From positions 62,001-126,000 of the forward strand of contig JBCBCY010000004.1 in the NCBI GenBank assembly GCA_038530285.1: a stretch of DNA of 64,000 bases, given 5' to 3'. Positions 35,747 to 44,366 of the stretch are shown piece by piece; the first letter of the stretch is position 1, and every line of letters starts with the position of its first letter. The translations under genes were made by a program, and so were the position numbers. The notes beneath the pieces are model-generated. The model made no database searches. It saw nothing but the letters and a program-made list of their open reading frames with translations, and had not been told where the DNA came from. The stretch is from JASJAR01 sp038530285 (GTDB taxonomy: Bacteria; Pseudomonadota; Alphaproteobacteria; Rhodobacterales; Rhodobacteraceae).

Positions 35747-36969
35747 AAATCACCGATGCAAAGGTCTTTGTGGGCGGGCCGGGAAAGAACTACGTCACCT
35801 TAAAGATCATGACCGATCAGGGCATCTACGGGCTGGGCGACGCGACATTGAACAACCGCGAGACGCTGCCCGCCAAATACCTGACCGACTACCTGATCGC
35901 GAACCTTCTTGGAAAGGACCCGCGCAACACCGAAGACCTCTGGCAGTTTTTCTACCGGGGTGCCTATTTCCGCCGCGGGCCCGTCGCCATGGCCGCCTTC
36001 GGGGCGATCGACATGGCCCTGTGGGACATCAAGGCAAAACTCGCCGGGATGCCGCTTTACCAGCTGCTGGGCGGCAAAAGCCGGGACGCGGCCCTGGTCT
36101 ATGCCCATGCTGCCGGGACCGATTTGCCCGACCTGATGGACGCCGTCACCGCCTGTGTCGAACGCGGCTACAAGGCGGTGCGTGTCCAATGCGGGGTCCC
36201 CGGCATGGCCACCGCCAGCTACGCCGTCCCTGCCACGGCGGGCCGGACCGACAGCTTCATCACCGATTTCGGCGGTATCATTCCAAAGACTGAAATCTGG
36301 GACACCGACCGCTACATGCGCTTCATGCCGGGCGCCTTGGCCGAACTGCGTGCCCGCTTCGGGCCCGACCTGAAGCTTTTGCATGATGTGCATCACCGCC
36401 TGACCCCGCGCGAAGCCGCCGCCTTTGCCAAATCCGTCGAACCCGTGGGCCTGTACTGGCTCGAAGACCCGACCCCGGCAGAAGACCAAACCGCCCTGCG
36501 CATGATCCGTCAGCATTCCACAACCCCGATTGCCATCGGCGAGGTCTTCAACTCGGTCTGGGACTGCAACAGGCTGATCGAAGAAGAGCTGATCGATTTC
36601 ATCCGGATTGCGGTGACCTATGCAGGCGGGATCACACCGGCGCGCCGCATCGTTGATCTGGCGGGCCTGCACCATGTGCGCACCGGCTTTCACGGCGCGC
36701 CAAGCCATTCGCCCATTTCCATGGCCGCCCAACACCACCTGAACATCTGGGCCCCGAACTTCGGCATTCAGGAATACCTCGTTTTGGGCACACCGGCCTG
36801 TGCGGCGCTGTTTCCGTCAGACCATGTGTTGCGCGACGGGATGATCCACGTCAGCGACGCCCCCGGGCTGGGCGTCGATTTCGATGAGGCCGAGGCCGAA
36901 ACCTACGAATATACCCCCGGCAGCCACCCCGTCGTGCGGCTGGAAGACGGCACGCTCTGGAACTACTGA
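35743..36969 (+). CDS. manD: Mannonate/gluconate dehydratase, ManD family
   Basis: Enolase-superfamily enzyme of 408 residues. Metal ligands Asp215, Glu241 and Glu267 (HDVHHR, LEDP, GEVFN), His217, and the base pair Arg147 and Tyr160 correspond to the ManD set. It dehydrates D-mannonate (or gluconate) to KDG. Since mannuronate reduced at C1 gives mannonate, this provides a saturated-end route from alginate or other uronates to the same KDG pool. The stop overlaps the start of a broken oxidoreductase gene by one base. Confidence 0.93.
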   Translation: MKITDAKVFVGGPGKNYVTLKIMTDQGIYGLGDATLNNRETLPAKYLTDYLIANLLGKDPRNTEDLWQFFYRGAYFRRGPVAMAAFGAIDMALWDIKAKLAGMPLYQLLGGKSRDAALVYAHAAGTDLPDLMDAVTACVERGYKAVRVQCGVPGMATASYAVPATAGRTDSFITDFGGIIPKTEIWDTDRYMRFMPGALAELRARFGPDLKLLHDVHHRLTPREAAAFAKSVEPVGLYWLEDPTPAEDQTALRMIRQHSTTPIAIGEVFNSVWDCNRLIEEELIDFIRIAVTYAGGITPARRIVDLAGLHHVRTGFHGAPSHSPISMAAQHHLNIWAPNFGIQEYLVLGTPACAALFPSDHVLRDGMIHVSDAPGLGVDFDEAEAETYEYTPGSHPVVRLEDGTLWNY

Positions 36970-37148
36970 TGACGCAGGACATTCCCCCCATCGGTGTCGC
37001 CCTCATTGGCGCGGGCATGATCGCCGGGGCCCATGTCGCGGCCCTGTCGGGAATCCCGGCCCGTGCGCCGCCGCGGGCTGACGTCTCGCGGCGGGAAACC
37101 CAGACCCTGTCCCGCAAAGCACGAGACAGATCGACTGCCAACCAGTAG
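36969..37148 (+). pseudogene. N-terminal fragment of a Gfo/Idh/MocA oxidoreductase
   Basis: The ATG overlaps the manD stop (TGATG). The 59-residue frame begins with the Rossmann motif of the family (VALIGAGMIAGAHVAALSG) and loses homology near residue 33, then runs to a stop in unrelated sequence. An intact enzyme has about 330-390 residues. The C-terminal end of such an enzyme is still present at 37916-38029 beyond a VPLPA-CTERM gene, so the middle was replaced or lost. Confidence 0.85.
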
Positions 37149-37159
37149 CGTTGTGTATT

Positions 37160-37759
37160 CTAACCGATGCGCTTCGTTTTGCGCAGTGACCCAGCCGCAG
37201 CGAGACTTCCCAGACCGACAAGAAGCAGGGACGCCGACAGCGGCAACGGAATGGCAGAGACCTCACTGTAGTCGAGCGTGACCGAGCTGAACCGAACCGC
37301 GAAGGATTCGCCACTGCCAAAAACGTAAGTACCAGTCTGATTGGTCCAAGTATCCACGGTGGTGTCTGTGTCCGTGGTGATGGTATAGCCGCGCAGGTTA
37401 AAGTCGAGGTTACAATGCGTTAGGCATTCGGTGAACGTGAAATCCCAAGTATCAAAAGTTGCGAAGGAATTCCAAACCTTCCATGCGCAAAGGGCTTCAA
37501 GAAGTCCGGTGCAGTTTCGCACCCTGAGTTCCGGTTCGCTCGCAACAAATCTTTCGTAGATTTCCATGCTCCCAGAATCGGTGAGCATTCCATCCAGATA
37601 CCAGCCTTCTAGTCGCGGATCATTCGCCGAAAACTCGAAGGGGTTATTTGAATCAAGAAACTGGATGTTTCCGTCGAAGCCCCCGGTCACAGAAACAGTC
37701 AAAGCCGTGGCCGGTACGCCCAGACCAATAAGAAACAAGAATGATAATACGTAGCGCAT
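37160..37759 (-). CDS. VPLPA-CTERM / PEP-CTERM-like secreted protein
   Basis: Exported 199-residue protein. Sec signal at the N terminus (about 1-19) and a C-terminal sorting tail with an IPLPLSASLLLVGLG hydrophobic stretch followed by basic RKTKR, the form of the VPLPA-CTERM class of Rhodobacterales. Four Cys residues in the middle may form disulphides. The function of the central part is unknown; such proteins are surface or exopolysaccharide-associated. Composition is AT-richer than the flanks, and it interrupts an oxidoreductase gene, so recent acquisition is likely. Confidence 0.8.
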   Translation of the reverse strand: MRYVLSFLFLIGLGVPATALTVSVTGGFDGNIQFLDSNNPFEFSANDPRLEGWYLDGMLTDSGSMEIYERFVASEPELRVRNCTGLLEALCAWKVWNSFATFDTWDFTFTECLTHCNLDFNLRGYTITTDTDTTVDTWTNQTGTYVFGSGESFAVRFSSVTLDYSEVSAIPLPLSASLLLVGLGSLAAAGSLRKTKRIG

Positions 37760-37915
37760 CGCGTCCCACCTCAGAAAAAAACCCTCAGATTTCAGGGGGT
37801 GGGCGACGTCGAAAGCAAGTCAATCGCCGCGGGGTCGTTTGCTTGGTCGTCGGGAACGAACCCAAGCTCTATCGCATTTCGGCTCTATATTTAGGCATTG
37901 ATGAGCAAGTGTTAA
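37760..37915. other. Upstream region of the VPLPA-CTERM gene
   Basis: AT-richer non-coding stretch that should hold the promoter of the minus-strand gene. A hairpin-like CCCTCAGA...CAGGGGG segment lies near 37780-37800. No other gene seen. It ends where oxidoreductase homology resumes. Confidence 0.35.
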
Positions 37916-38029
37916 GCGTGTTCTTGTCGTGGCCTGGCGCGGCGCGCGCTGATGTCTCACGCGGTGATCGATGCGGTCGAAACCTCCGCCCGAACCGGCG
38001 CACGCGTCGCGGTCCCAAGTGCGCCCTAG
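37916..38029 (+). pseudogene. C-terminal remnant of the Gfo/Idh/MocA oxidoreductase
   Basis: The plus frame that ends with TAG at 38027 reads MSHAVIDAVETSARTGARV from 37952, which is the typical last helix of Gfo/Idh/MocA enzymes (SHAxIDAxxxSAxxGxRVxV). Residues just before (LARR) may also belong. It is on the same strand as the N-terminal fragment 0.8 kb upstream. There is no start signal, so it is not expressed as a protein. Confidence 0.75.
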
Positions 38030-38101
38030 GTTCCATGGCCGAAGCCTGTCACCAGGCGCGCGTAGAACCACCTGTCCGGGCCATGCTGCGGCGCGCGCGC
38101 C

Positions 38102-38668
38102 CTAAATCTTCTCGACCTTGTCTCCCAGCCGGACCGTACCGTCCTTGACCACACGCGCGTACAGGCCCCGCGCACACAGCGCCCGCCCCTTTCCAAAATT
38201 CACGAACACACAGGCCGCGTGCCCGTAGCGGTCGACAAAAAGCTTGCAGCCCTTGTTGGGCTCGCGTGAAATCTCGATCTCGGCCGACCCAATCGACAAC
38301 CGCGTCCCCGGCGGCATGTTGTCGGGCGACATATCAATGTCCATGAAGAAGTTGTTGCCCGTCGGCGGCCAATTCGCAGGGTCGCCGGCAATCGCTTCGG
38401 CAGCGCGCACAGACATCAGGTTGACCTGCACGTTCGGATGCGGCGCCCCGTCATCGGTTGTCATCCACGACCCCTTGGCCCAGCGGTCCCCCTCAACCCC
38501 GCCTTGAATGCTCAAACGCACCTCCTGTGGCGTTTGCCGGGCCCCCGGCGCAGGGCGGGTCACGATCAGGGCAACCGCGCTTTCGGATTTGGGCGCTTGT
38601 GCCATATGCGCCAGCGCATCCTCCAGCTCTTCGCGGGTCCGATGCGGTCTGACGTCGGTATGAAGCAT
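38102..38668 (-). CDS. MOSC-domain protein
   Basis: Protein of 188 residues with a MOSC fold, the C-terminal domain of molybdenum cofactor sulfurases and of mARC/YiiM proteins. The conserved Cys is in NKGCKLF and the VEGDRW segment early in the fold is typical. It may carry or transfer the Mo cofactor. The ATG at 38668 has AAGGA seven bases upstream and is chosen over an earlier one. It is not linked by function to its neighbours. Confidence 0.85.
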   Translation of the reverse strand: MLHTDVRPHRTREELEDALAHMAQAPKSESAVALIVTRPAPGARQTPQEVRLSIQGGVEGDRWAKGSWMTTDDGAPHPNVQVNLMSVRAAEAIAGDPANWPPTGNNFFMDIDMSPDNMPPGTRLSIGSAEIEISREPNKGCKLFVDRYGHAACVFVNFGKGRALCARGLYARVVKDGTVRLGDKVEKI

Positions 38669-38840
38669 TGGAGTGTCCTTTGCGTCTGATGCCACAGGAC
38701 ACTAGGGGCACAACCCCGGTCAAGCACAACTAGCGGAAACCGACGCATCGCCCGGATTTTCGCCGCACGATCCTCGCTTGCCGCCAACCAGACAGGCACC
38801 CTAGTATACTTTTGAAACCGCTGGGCGCCCAACCATCCCA

Positions 38841-39566
38841 ATGACACAGAATTCGCAGACCAAACCCATCGGCGTGCTGGGTGGCATGGGCCCCGAAGCA
38901 ACGGTGCTGCTTCAGCAGAAACTCATCGCCGCCACACCCGCGCAAGACGACGCCGATCATATTCCGCTTTTGATCGACATGAACCCGCAGGTCCCGTCGC
39001 GGATTGCGCATTTGATCGAAGGGACCGGCGAAGATCCCGGCCCAACGCTGACGGCGATGGCACAACGGCTGGAAACGGCGGGCGCCGGGGCTTTGGCCAT
39101 GCCGTGCAATACCGCGCATTCCTACGCATCCGCCATCGTCGGCGCGGTCGCCATTCCGCTTTTGAACATGATTGATCTGGCGGCCGATCATGCCTTGGCC
39201 ACGCTTGGCAAAGGCGGGCGTGTTGGGCTGCTGGCCTCGCCTGCCGTGCGCCGGACGCAGCTGTTTGAAACCGCATTGCAGGCCCGTGGGCTGACACCGC
39301 TTTGGCCGCAGGCCGATGCCCCATTGCTGACGGCCATTCGTGCGATCAAGGCACAAGGGCCCTGCCAGCAGGCGCGCGACATCCTGTCCTCGGCGTCAGA
39401 GGACTTGCTTGCCAATGGCGCGGGTCTGCAATTTGTCGCCTGTTCGGAATTCTCGATGATTGCCCGCAGCACAGCACCAGGGGCGCGTGTCGTCGACACG
39501 CTTGATCTTTTGGTCACGGCGATGGTTCAATTTCAGCCCGCCGGCCCAACCCCAACCCCAGCCTAA
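38841..39566 (+). CDS. Aspartate/glutamate racemase-family protein
   Basis: Racemase-like protein of 241 residues. Two catalytic cysteines are present, Cys89 in MPCNTAH and Cys201 in VACSEFS, as in cofactor-independent Asp/Glu racemases. GGMGPEAT near residue 14 is the family's phosphate-like carboxylate loop. Substrate (aspartate, glutamate or a hydantoin) is not defined. The stop overlaps the convergent LysR gene by four bases. Confidence 0.88.
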   Translation: MTQNSQTKPIGVLGGMGPEATVLLQQKLIAATPAQDDADHIPLLIDMNPQVPSRIAHLIEGTGEDPGPTLTAMAQRLETAGAGALAMPCNTAHSYASAIVGAVAIPLLNMIDLAADHALATLGKGGRVGLLASPAVRRTQLFETALQARGLTPLWPQADAPLLTAIRAIKAQGPCQQARDILSSASEDLLANGAGLQFVACSEFSMIARSTAPGARVVDTLDLLVTAMVQFQPAGPTPTPA

Positions 39567-40456
39567 GGCGTCGACAACGCGGCCCAGACATCCTTGGCCG
39601 GCCCTTCCAGCAGCGCGGGATTGGCGAAGGCCGAAATCGTAAGCGATGTGGCCCAATCGGCGCCCCCAATGGTCACCAGCTGGCCCGCAGCGATCTCATC
39701 TGCCACCGCCGTGTGCGGCAGCCAGGCAAAACCACTTCCCCGCAAAAGCCGCCGCTTTATCGTTTCAACCAGACTGTCCACGTAGATTGTCTCCGCGTTC
39801 AGCGCCCGTTTCCCGATGACGTCTTCGACCACCACGCCAAGAAACGACAGGCTTTCATAGGCAAGGTAAGGCACGGGGTCCGCATTCGTACGATCAAGGT
39901 TCCACCCGTGCGCGTGTGCCGGGCCCGCGGCCGCCACAGGGATCAACGGATCCCGCGTAAGGTCTTTGCGCGCAAAAAGGTCCGCATCTATTTCGGGCGA
40001 CACCGCGTGATGATTATAGCACAGCAGGATATCGACGGCCCCCGCCGCCAGCAGATCACAGCATGTCCCAAGAGAGTCGGAAATGACCCGCGTGCGCAGG
40101 TCGGGAAATGTCTTCTGCATCATTTCGATGCGAGGCGCCAAAAAATTGACCGAGATCGTGTGAAGTGCGGAAAACCGAACAAACTCACGATTTCCAAGGC
40201 CCGCATCCCGGATCGCGCGCCGGGTGTATTCCAACTGGCCCATCACATCGACGGCAACCGGCAAAAACTGTTGCCCCGCGTCGGTCAATTGAACCGGGTA
40301 GGTATCGCGGTTGACCAGCGGCAGCCCGACCCAGCTTTCCAAGGCCTTGATTCTACGGCTGAAAGCTGACTGTGTGATATTCCGCTCGGCCGACGCACGG
40401 GTGAAATTCAGCGTGCGCGCAAGGCATTCGAAATCAAGAAGCCAGTTCAGGTCCAC
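39563..40456 (-). CDS. LysR-family transcriptional regulator
   Basis: Regulator of 297 residues with the N-terminal winged helix (residues 1-60, FTRASAERNITQSAFSRRIKALE) and a C-terminal effector domain. It is divergent from the betaine/choline-type importer 270 bases away, so it may control that operon. In the gap, ATAG-TT-CTAT at 40520-40529 with flanking TTCG repeats is a possible binding site. Alternatively it regulates the convergent racemase. Confidence 0.9.
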   Translation of the reverse strand: MDLNWLLDFECLARTLNFTRASAERNITQSAFSRRIKALESWVGLPLVNRDTYPVQLTDAGQQFLPVAVDVMGQLEYTRRAIRDAGLGNREFVRFSALHTISVNFLAPRIEMMQKTFPDLRTRVISDSLGTCCDLLAAGAVDILLCYNHHAVSPEIDADLFARKDLTRDPLIPVAAAGPAHAHGWNLDRTNADPVPYLAYESLSFLGVVVEDVIGKRALNAETIYVDSLVETIKRRLLRGSGFAWLPHTAVADEIAAGQLVTIGGADWATSLTISAFANPALLEGPAKDVWAALSTP

Positions 40457-40726
40457 AAAAAATGCTCCGTCCCAGGGTCGAACGATCCCGAGTATGGGCG
40501 ATATCTATGCAAAATACGAATAGTTCTATGAATTGTTCGAATTGGCGATGGGAAAAACTTCCTCGCAAAGTTTCGCGATGACCCTGCGGCGCGACCGACC
40601 ACCGACTTGCATCCGGTCAGGTTGCGTGCAGTCATGAAGGGGCCAAAACCGAGACCTGACGTCTCAAACACACAATACGGTAGAAATGACGCCAACAAAT
40701 GGCGCAGTTCAACAGAGGAGAGAACC

Positions 40727-41692
40727 ATGACCAACACCCTGAAAATGCTGGGCTTCGCGACGGCCACCAGCGTGTTTGCACTGCCGGCACTTGCCGCCGA
40801 AGAGGTCGCCATCGGCGTGCCGTCCTGGACGGGCGCCCAGGCCATTGCCCATGTTCTGGGCGAAGTCGTCGAATCCCGGATCGGGGGCCAGGTCGAATTT
40901 GTTCCCGGCAACAACGCGACGATTTTCCAGGCCATGGACCAGGGCAAGGGCGACATTGATGTCCACCCCGACGTCTGGCTGCCAAACCAGGAAAGCTTCA
41001 CCAACAAATACGTCGAAGAAGCCGGCACCGTGACCTTGTCGTCCAACCCCTATCAGGGCAATCAGGGCTTCTGCGTCACAGAAGATTTCGGCACCGCCAA
41101 CGACATCACGGACATTGCCGATCTGGGTCGTCCTGATGTGGCAGAACTGATGGACAGCGACGGCAACGGTCTGGGCGAGATGTGGATCGGCGCGCCAGGC
41201 TGGGCGTCGGCGAACGTCAACGAAGTGAAAACACGCGACTATGGCCTGTTGGATTTCATCGAACCCATCCGCGCCGAGGAAAGCGTGAAGACCGCGCGCA
41301 TCAAGGACAGCATCGCCAAGGGCGAAGGCTACGCGTTTTATTGCTACAAACCCCACGCGGTCTGGTTCATGTTCGACGTGACCATGTTGACCGAGCCAAC
41401 ATACGACCCGGCGAAATACACCATGGTTCAGCCATCCGACGACGCGGATTGGTATGAAAACTCCATGGTTGCGACCAAGGACGCGTTGAAAGACGTGCAG
41501 ATCGCCTGGTCCAATTCGCTGGTCGACCGATCCCCCGCGATTGCTGAATTCTTCGCCAACTTCGCCCTAACAGCGGATGATGTCAGCCAGTTGGCCTACG
41601 AAATCAGCGCCAACGGCCGGGACGCGGCCGAGGTCGCAAAAGAATGGGTCGACGCCAATTCTGACCGCGTTGACGGCTGGCTTGGTCTGTAA
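40727..41692 (+). CDS. Betaine/choline-type ABC substrate-binding protein (ProX/OpuAC-like)
   Basis: Periplasmic receptor of 321 residues with a Sec signal (about 1-22) and an OpuAC fold. The aromatic box residues of quaternary-amine binders seem present: PSWTG, HPDVWLPNQ, GAPGWAS, and KPHAVWF. The ATG at 40727 follows GAGGAG. It heads an operon with a ProV-like ATPase and a ProW-like permease. Substrate may be glycine betaine, choline or proline betaine; the exact one cannot be told. Confidence 0.9.
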   Translation: MTNTLKMLGFATATSVFALPALAAEEVAIGVPSWTGAQAIAHVLGEVVESRIGGQVEFVPGNNATIFQAMDQGKGDIDVHPDVWLPNQESFTNKYVEEAGTVTLSSNPYQGNQGFCVTEDFGTANDITDIADLGRPDVAELMDSDGNGLGEMWIGAPGWASANVNEVKTRDYGLLDFIEPIRAEESVKTARIKDSIAKGEGYAFYCYKPHAVWFMFDVTMLTEPTYDPAKYTMVQPSDDADWYENSMVATKDALKDVQIAWSNSLVDRSPAIAEFFANFALTADDVSQLAYEISANGRDAAEVAKEWVDANSDRVDGWLGL

Positions 41693-41713
41693 GACCCGCT
41701 GACCCGAACACGG

Positions 41714-41743
41714 ACGGCGCGGCAGTTCCCGTCGCGCCGTTTT
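41714..41743 (+). terminator. Hairpin attenuator between receptor and ATPase genes
   Basis: ACGGCGCG pairs perfectly with CGCGCCGT, with an 11-base loop and T4 following. It begins 22 bases past the receptor stop, so it should reduce read-through and keep receptor mRNA in excess. Confidence 0.75.
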
Positions 41744-41772
41744 GCCCTGGCCCCGCCGCAGGAAGATGCGTC

Positions 41773-42828
41773 ATGTCTGATGAGACCGTCATCGAAATCT
41801 CGAACGTCTGGAAGATTTTCGGCGACAATGCCAAGGCGGCGCTGACCGCGATCCGGGACCGCGGGCTTGGCAAGGCTGAAGTCCTGGCGGAATACAACGC
41901 CGTCGTGGGCGTCGCCGATGTCAGCCTGTCGGTCAATCGGGGCGAAATCTTCTGCATCATGGGGCTGTCGGGCTCCGGCAAATCCACGTTGGTGCGCCAC
42001 TTCAACCGGCTGTTGGAACCCACCGCCGGCAAGATCGAAATCGAGGGCGTCGATGTCATGGCGCTGGGCACCAAAGCACTTCAGACCTTCCGCAACCAGA
42101 AGATCGGCATGGTCTTTCAGAACTTCGCGCTGATGCCGCACCGGTCGGTTCTGGACAACGTCGCGATGCCCCTTGAGATCCGCAAGGTCGCCAAGAACGA
42201 GCGGATGCGCCAGGCCGCGGCGATCCTCGACATTGTCGAACTGGGGGCCTGGGGGGCGAAATTCGCTCATGAGCTTTCGGGCGGCATGCAGCAGCGTGTC
42301 GGACTGGCGCGCGCGCTGGCGGCCAACCCCGATGTCTTGTTGATGGACGAACCCTTTTCAGCGCTTGATCCGCTGATCCGCCGCCAGCTTCAGGATGAGT
42401 TTATTCGCCTGTCCAAAATCTTGAAAAAGACCACCATCTTCATCACCCATGATCTCGATGAAGCGGTGCGCATCGGGGACCGGATTGCGATCATGCGCGA
42501 CGGCAAGCTGGTGCAGATGGGCACCGCTGAAGACATCGTCATGGACCCCGCGGACGATTATGTGGCCGACTTCGTTGCGGGCATTTCGCGCCTGAAGGTC
42601 GTGCATGCCCATGCCGTCATGCAACCCATCGACGCCTTTGTGGCCGCCCACGGCCCGTTGAATGCGAACGCCCCCAAGGTCGATCAGGCCGAAAACCTCA
42701 GCACGTTGATCACCCTTGCGATTGATGACGACCATCCGATCATCGTGCAGGCTGACGGCACCGATGCCGGCGTCATCACCCGCGCCGATCTACTGCGCAC
42801 CGTCATCGAAGGGACCGAAGTCTCATGA
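41773..42828 (+). CDS. ProV/OpuAA-type ABC ATPase
   Basis: ATPase of 351 residues. Walker A GLSGSGKST (64-72), signature LSGGMQQR, Walker B LLMDEPFSALD. The N-terminal extension before Walker A and the C-terminal CBS-like part, which ends in GTDAGVITRADLL, are typical of the osmoprotectant group. It overlaps the permease gene by four bases (ATGA). Confidence 0.92.
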   Translation: MSDETVIEISNVWKIFGDNAKAALTAIRDRGLGKAEVLAEYNAVVGVADVSLSVNRGEIFCIMGLSGSGKSTLVRHFNRLLEPTAGKIEIEGVDVMALGTKALQTFRNQKIGMVFQNFALMPHRSVLDNVAMPLEIRKVAKNERMRQAAAILDIVELGAWGAKFAHELSGGMQQRVGLARALAANPDVLLMDEPFSALDPLIRRQLQDEFIRLSKILKKTTIFITHDLDEAVRIGDRIAIMRDGKLVQMGTAEDIVMDPADDYVADFVAGISRLKVVHAHAVMQPIDAFVAAHGPLNANAPKVDQAENLSTLITLAIDDDHPIIVQADGTDAGVITRADLLRTVIEGTEVS

Positions 42829-44366
42829 GCGATCTTGGCATCAATCCCCTTGAAGACACCGAATCCGAAGCCGCCCTCGCCTACGCAGAAGAGCGGCGCG
42901 AAAACATCCGCACCTTTGTGCGCACCAACCCCGATTACTACATCGCCATGTTCGACAAGATCGGCGCCTCGGCCCGGTTTACCCCCACCATCAACCTTAT
43001 GGCGGGCCTGTTCGGCCCCATCTGGTTCGGCGCCCGGGGCTTGTGGAACTGGGCCTTGCCGTTTTTGATCATCGAAGCGCTGGCTTTTGTCCAGATTGCG
43101 CGCGGTCTGTTCGGCGACCTGGCCGCTGACGCCATGGCGCGCATTGCCTCAATCGAAGGCACGCTTGAGCTTCGGCGCCGCCAGCTTGAAGCCGCCGTTG
43201 AAAGCGGATCCGACCGGGTCGATGCGTTCCGGCGCACGGTCGCATCTCTTGAAGCCAATATCGGCGGCATCCGCGCTGAAGCCGAAGCCATGGCCGCCGA
43301 AGGCCCCACCATCGCGCTGACCGGACTGGTCATATTGATCGCGGCCAAAGTGGCCCAGGCTCTGGTCGCCAACACAGCCCTCGAAGCGCGTTTCTCAGAT
43401 TGGCTGAGCGACACGACCGTGCGCTCTGGCCTGCCCCTGACCCACATCGTGCTCAGCGCCATTTTCATGGTGCTGATCGTCGTCACGGCCATGGTGCACT
43501 ACAGCTTCCCGGGGCGGTTTTCCTTGCTGACAAGTTTTCCCACAAACCCCGACATCCGTCTGACCGGGATCGCTTGGGTCGAAAACTTCATCGCCTGGTG
43601 CGTGCGCAACAGCGAGGTGTTCTTTGACGGGCTGACCTCAGGCATTCGCGCCCTTTTGGACGCGCTTGAGGTCATACTGGTGCAAACGCCCTGGGTCGTG
43701 ATCGCTGCGCTGATCATATTGCTCACCTGGCTGACGGCCGGGTTGCGCACCGCGATCTATTCGGGCGCCTTTCTGGCCTATATGGGGCTTTTGGGCTTTT
43801 GGGAGGCCGCGATGACCACGTTGGCGCTTCTGGGCACAGCCGCCTGTCTGTCGATTGTCATCGGCATTCCGCTGGGCATGTTTTCGGCGCGCCGCCCGCG
43901 CTTTTACTCTTTCATCCAGCCGATCATGGATTTCATGCAGACCATGCCCGCTTTTGTCTTCATGGTGCCGGTGATTGCGTTTTTCGGGGTCGGCAAACCG
44001 GCCGCTGTCATCGTGACGATGATCTTTGGCGGCACGCCCGTGGTGCGCTTGACCGTGCTTGGCCTGCGCGGCGTGCCCGAAAGCGTGCGCGAAGCCGCGA
44101 TAAGCTTTGGCGCCAACAAATGGTATCTGCTCACCAAGGTCGATCTGCCCCTGGCGGGCCCGTCGATAAGGGCCGGCATCAATCAGACGATCATGCTGTC
44201 GCTGGCGATGGTGGTTGTGGCCTCTCTGATCGGGGCCAAGGGCCTGGGCGAAGACGTGCTGGAAGCCTTGCAATACGCCAATGTCGGCCAGGGCATTCTG
44301 GCCGGCTTCTCAATCCTGTTTTGCGCGATGATCCTTGACCGCATCGTCCAGGGCGGACGGAAGTGA
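42825..44366 (+). CDS. ProW-like permease with N-terminal coiled-coil extension
   Basis: Permease of 513 residues, about 150 longer than E. coli ProW. The last 230 residues hold the core with the EAA loop (VPESVREAAISFGANKWYLLTKVDLPLA). The N-terminal 240 residues add a hydrophobic pair (about 54-95), a soluble heptad-like coiled coil (about 100-155, SIEGTLELRRRQLEAAVES) and two further helices (162-225). The extension may sense turgor or self-associate. The stop overlaps the hydrolase gene (GTGA). Confidence 0.9.
   Translation: MSDLGINPLEDTESEAALAYAEERRENIRTFVRTNPDYYIAMFDKIGASARFTPTINLMAGLFGPIWFGARGLWNWALPFLIIEALAFVQIARGLFGDLAADAMARIASIEGTLELRRRQLEAAVESGSDRVDAFRRTVASLEANIGGIRAEAEAMAAEGPTIALTGLVILIAAKVAQALVANTALEARFSDWLSDTTVRSGLPLTHIVLSAIFMVLIVVTAMVHYSFPGRFSLLTSFPTNPDIRLTGIAWVENFIAWCVRNSEVFFDGLTSGIRALLDALEVILVQTPWVVIAALIILLTWLTAGLRTAIYSGAFLAYMGLLGFWEAAMTTLALLGTAACLSIVIGIPLGMFSARRPRFYSFIQPIMDFMQTMPAFVFMVPVIAFFGVGKPAAVIVTMIFGGTPVVRLTVLGLRGVPESVREAAISFGANKWYLLTKVDLPLAGPSIRAGINQTIMLSLAMVVVASLIGAKGLGEDVLEALQYANVGQGILAGFSILFCAMILDRIVQGGRK

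Noticed and set aside
37077..37958. Insertion-sequence boundaries around the VPLPA-CTERM gene
   Set aside because: The near-direct repeat at the edges is short and imperfect, and no transposase or terminal inverted repeats are seen, so I do not call a mobile element.
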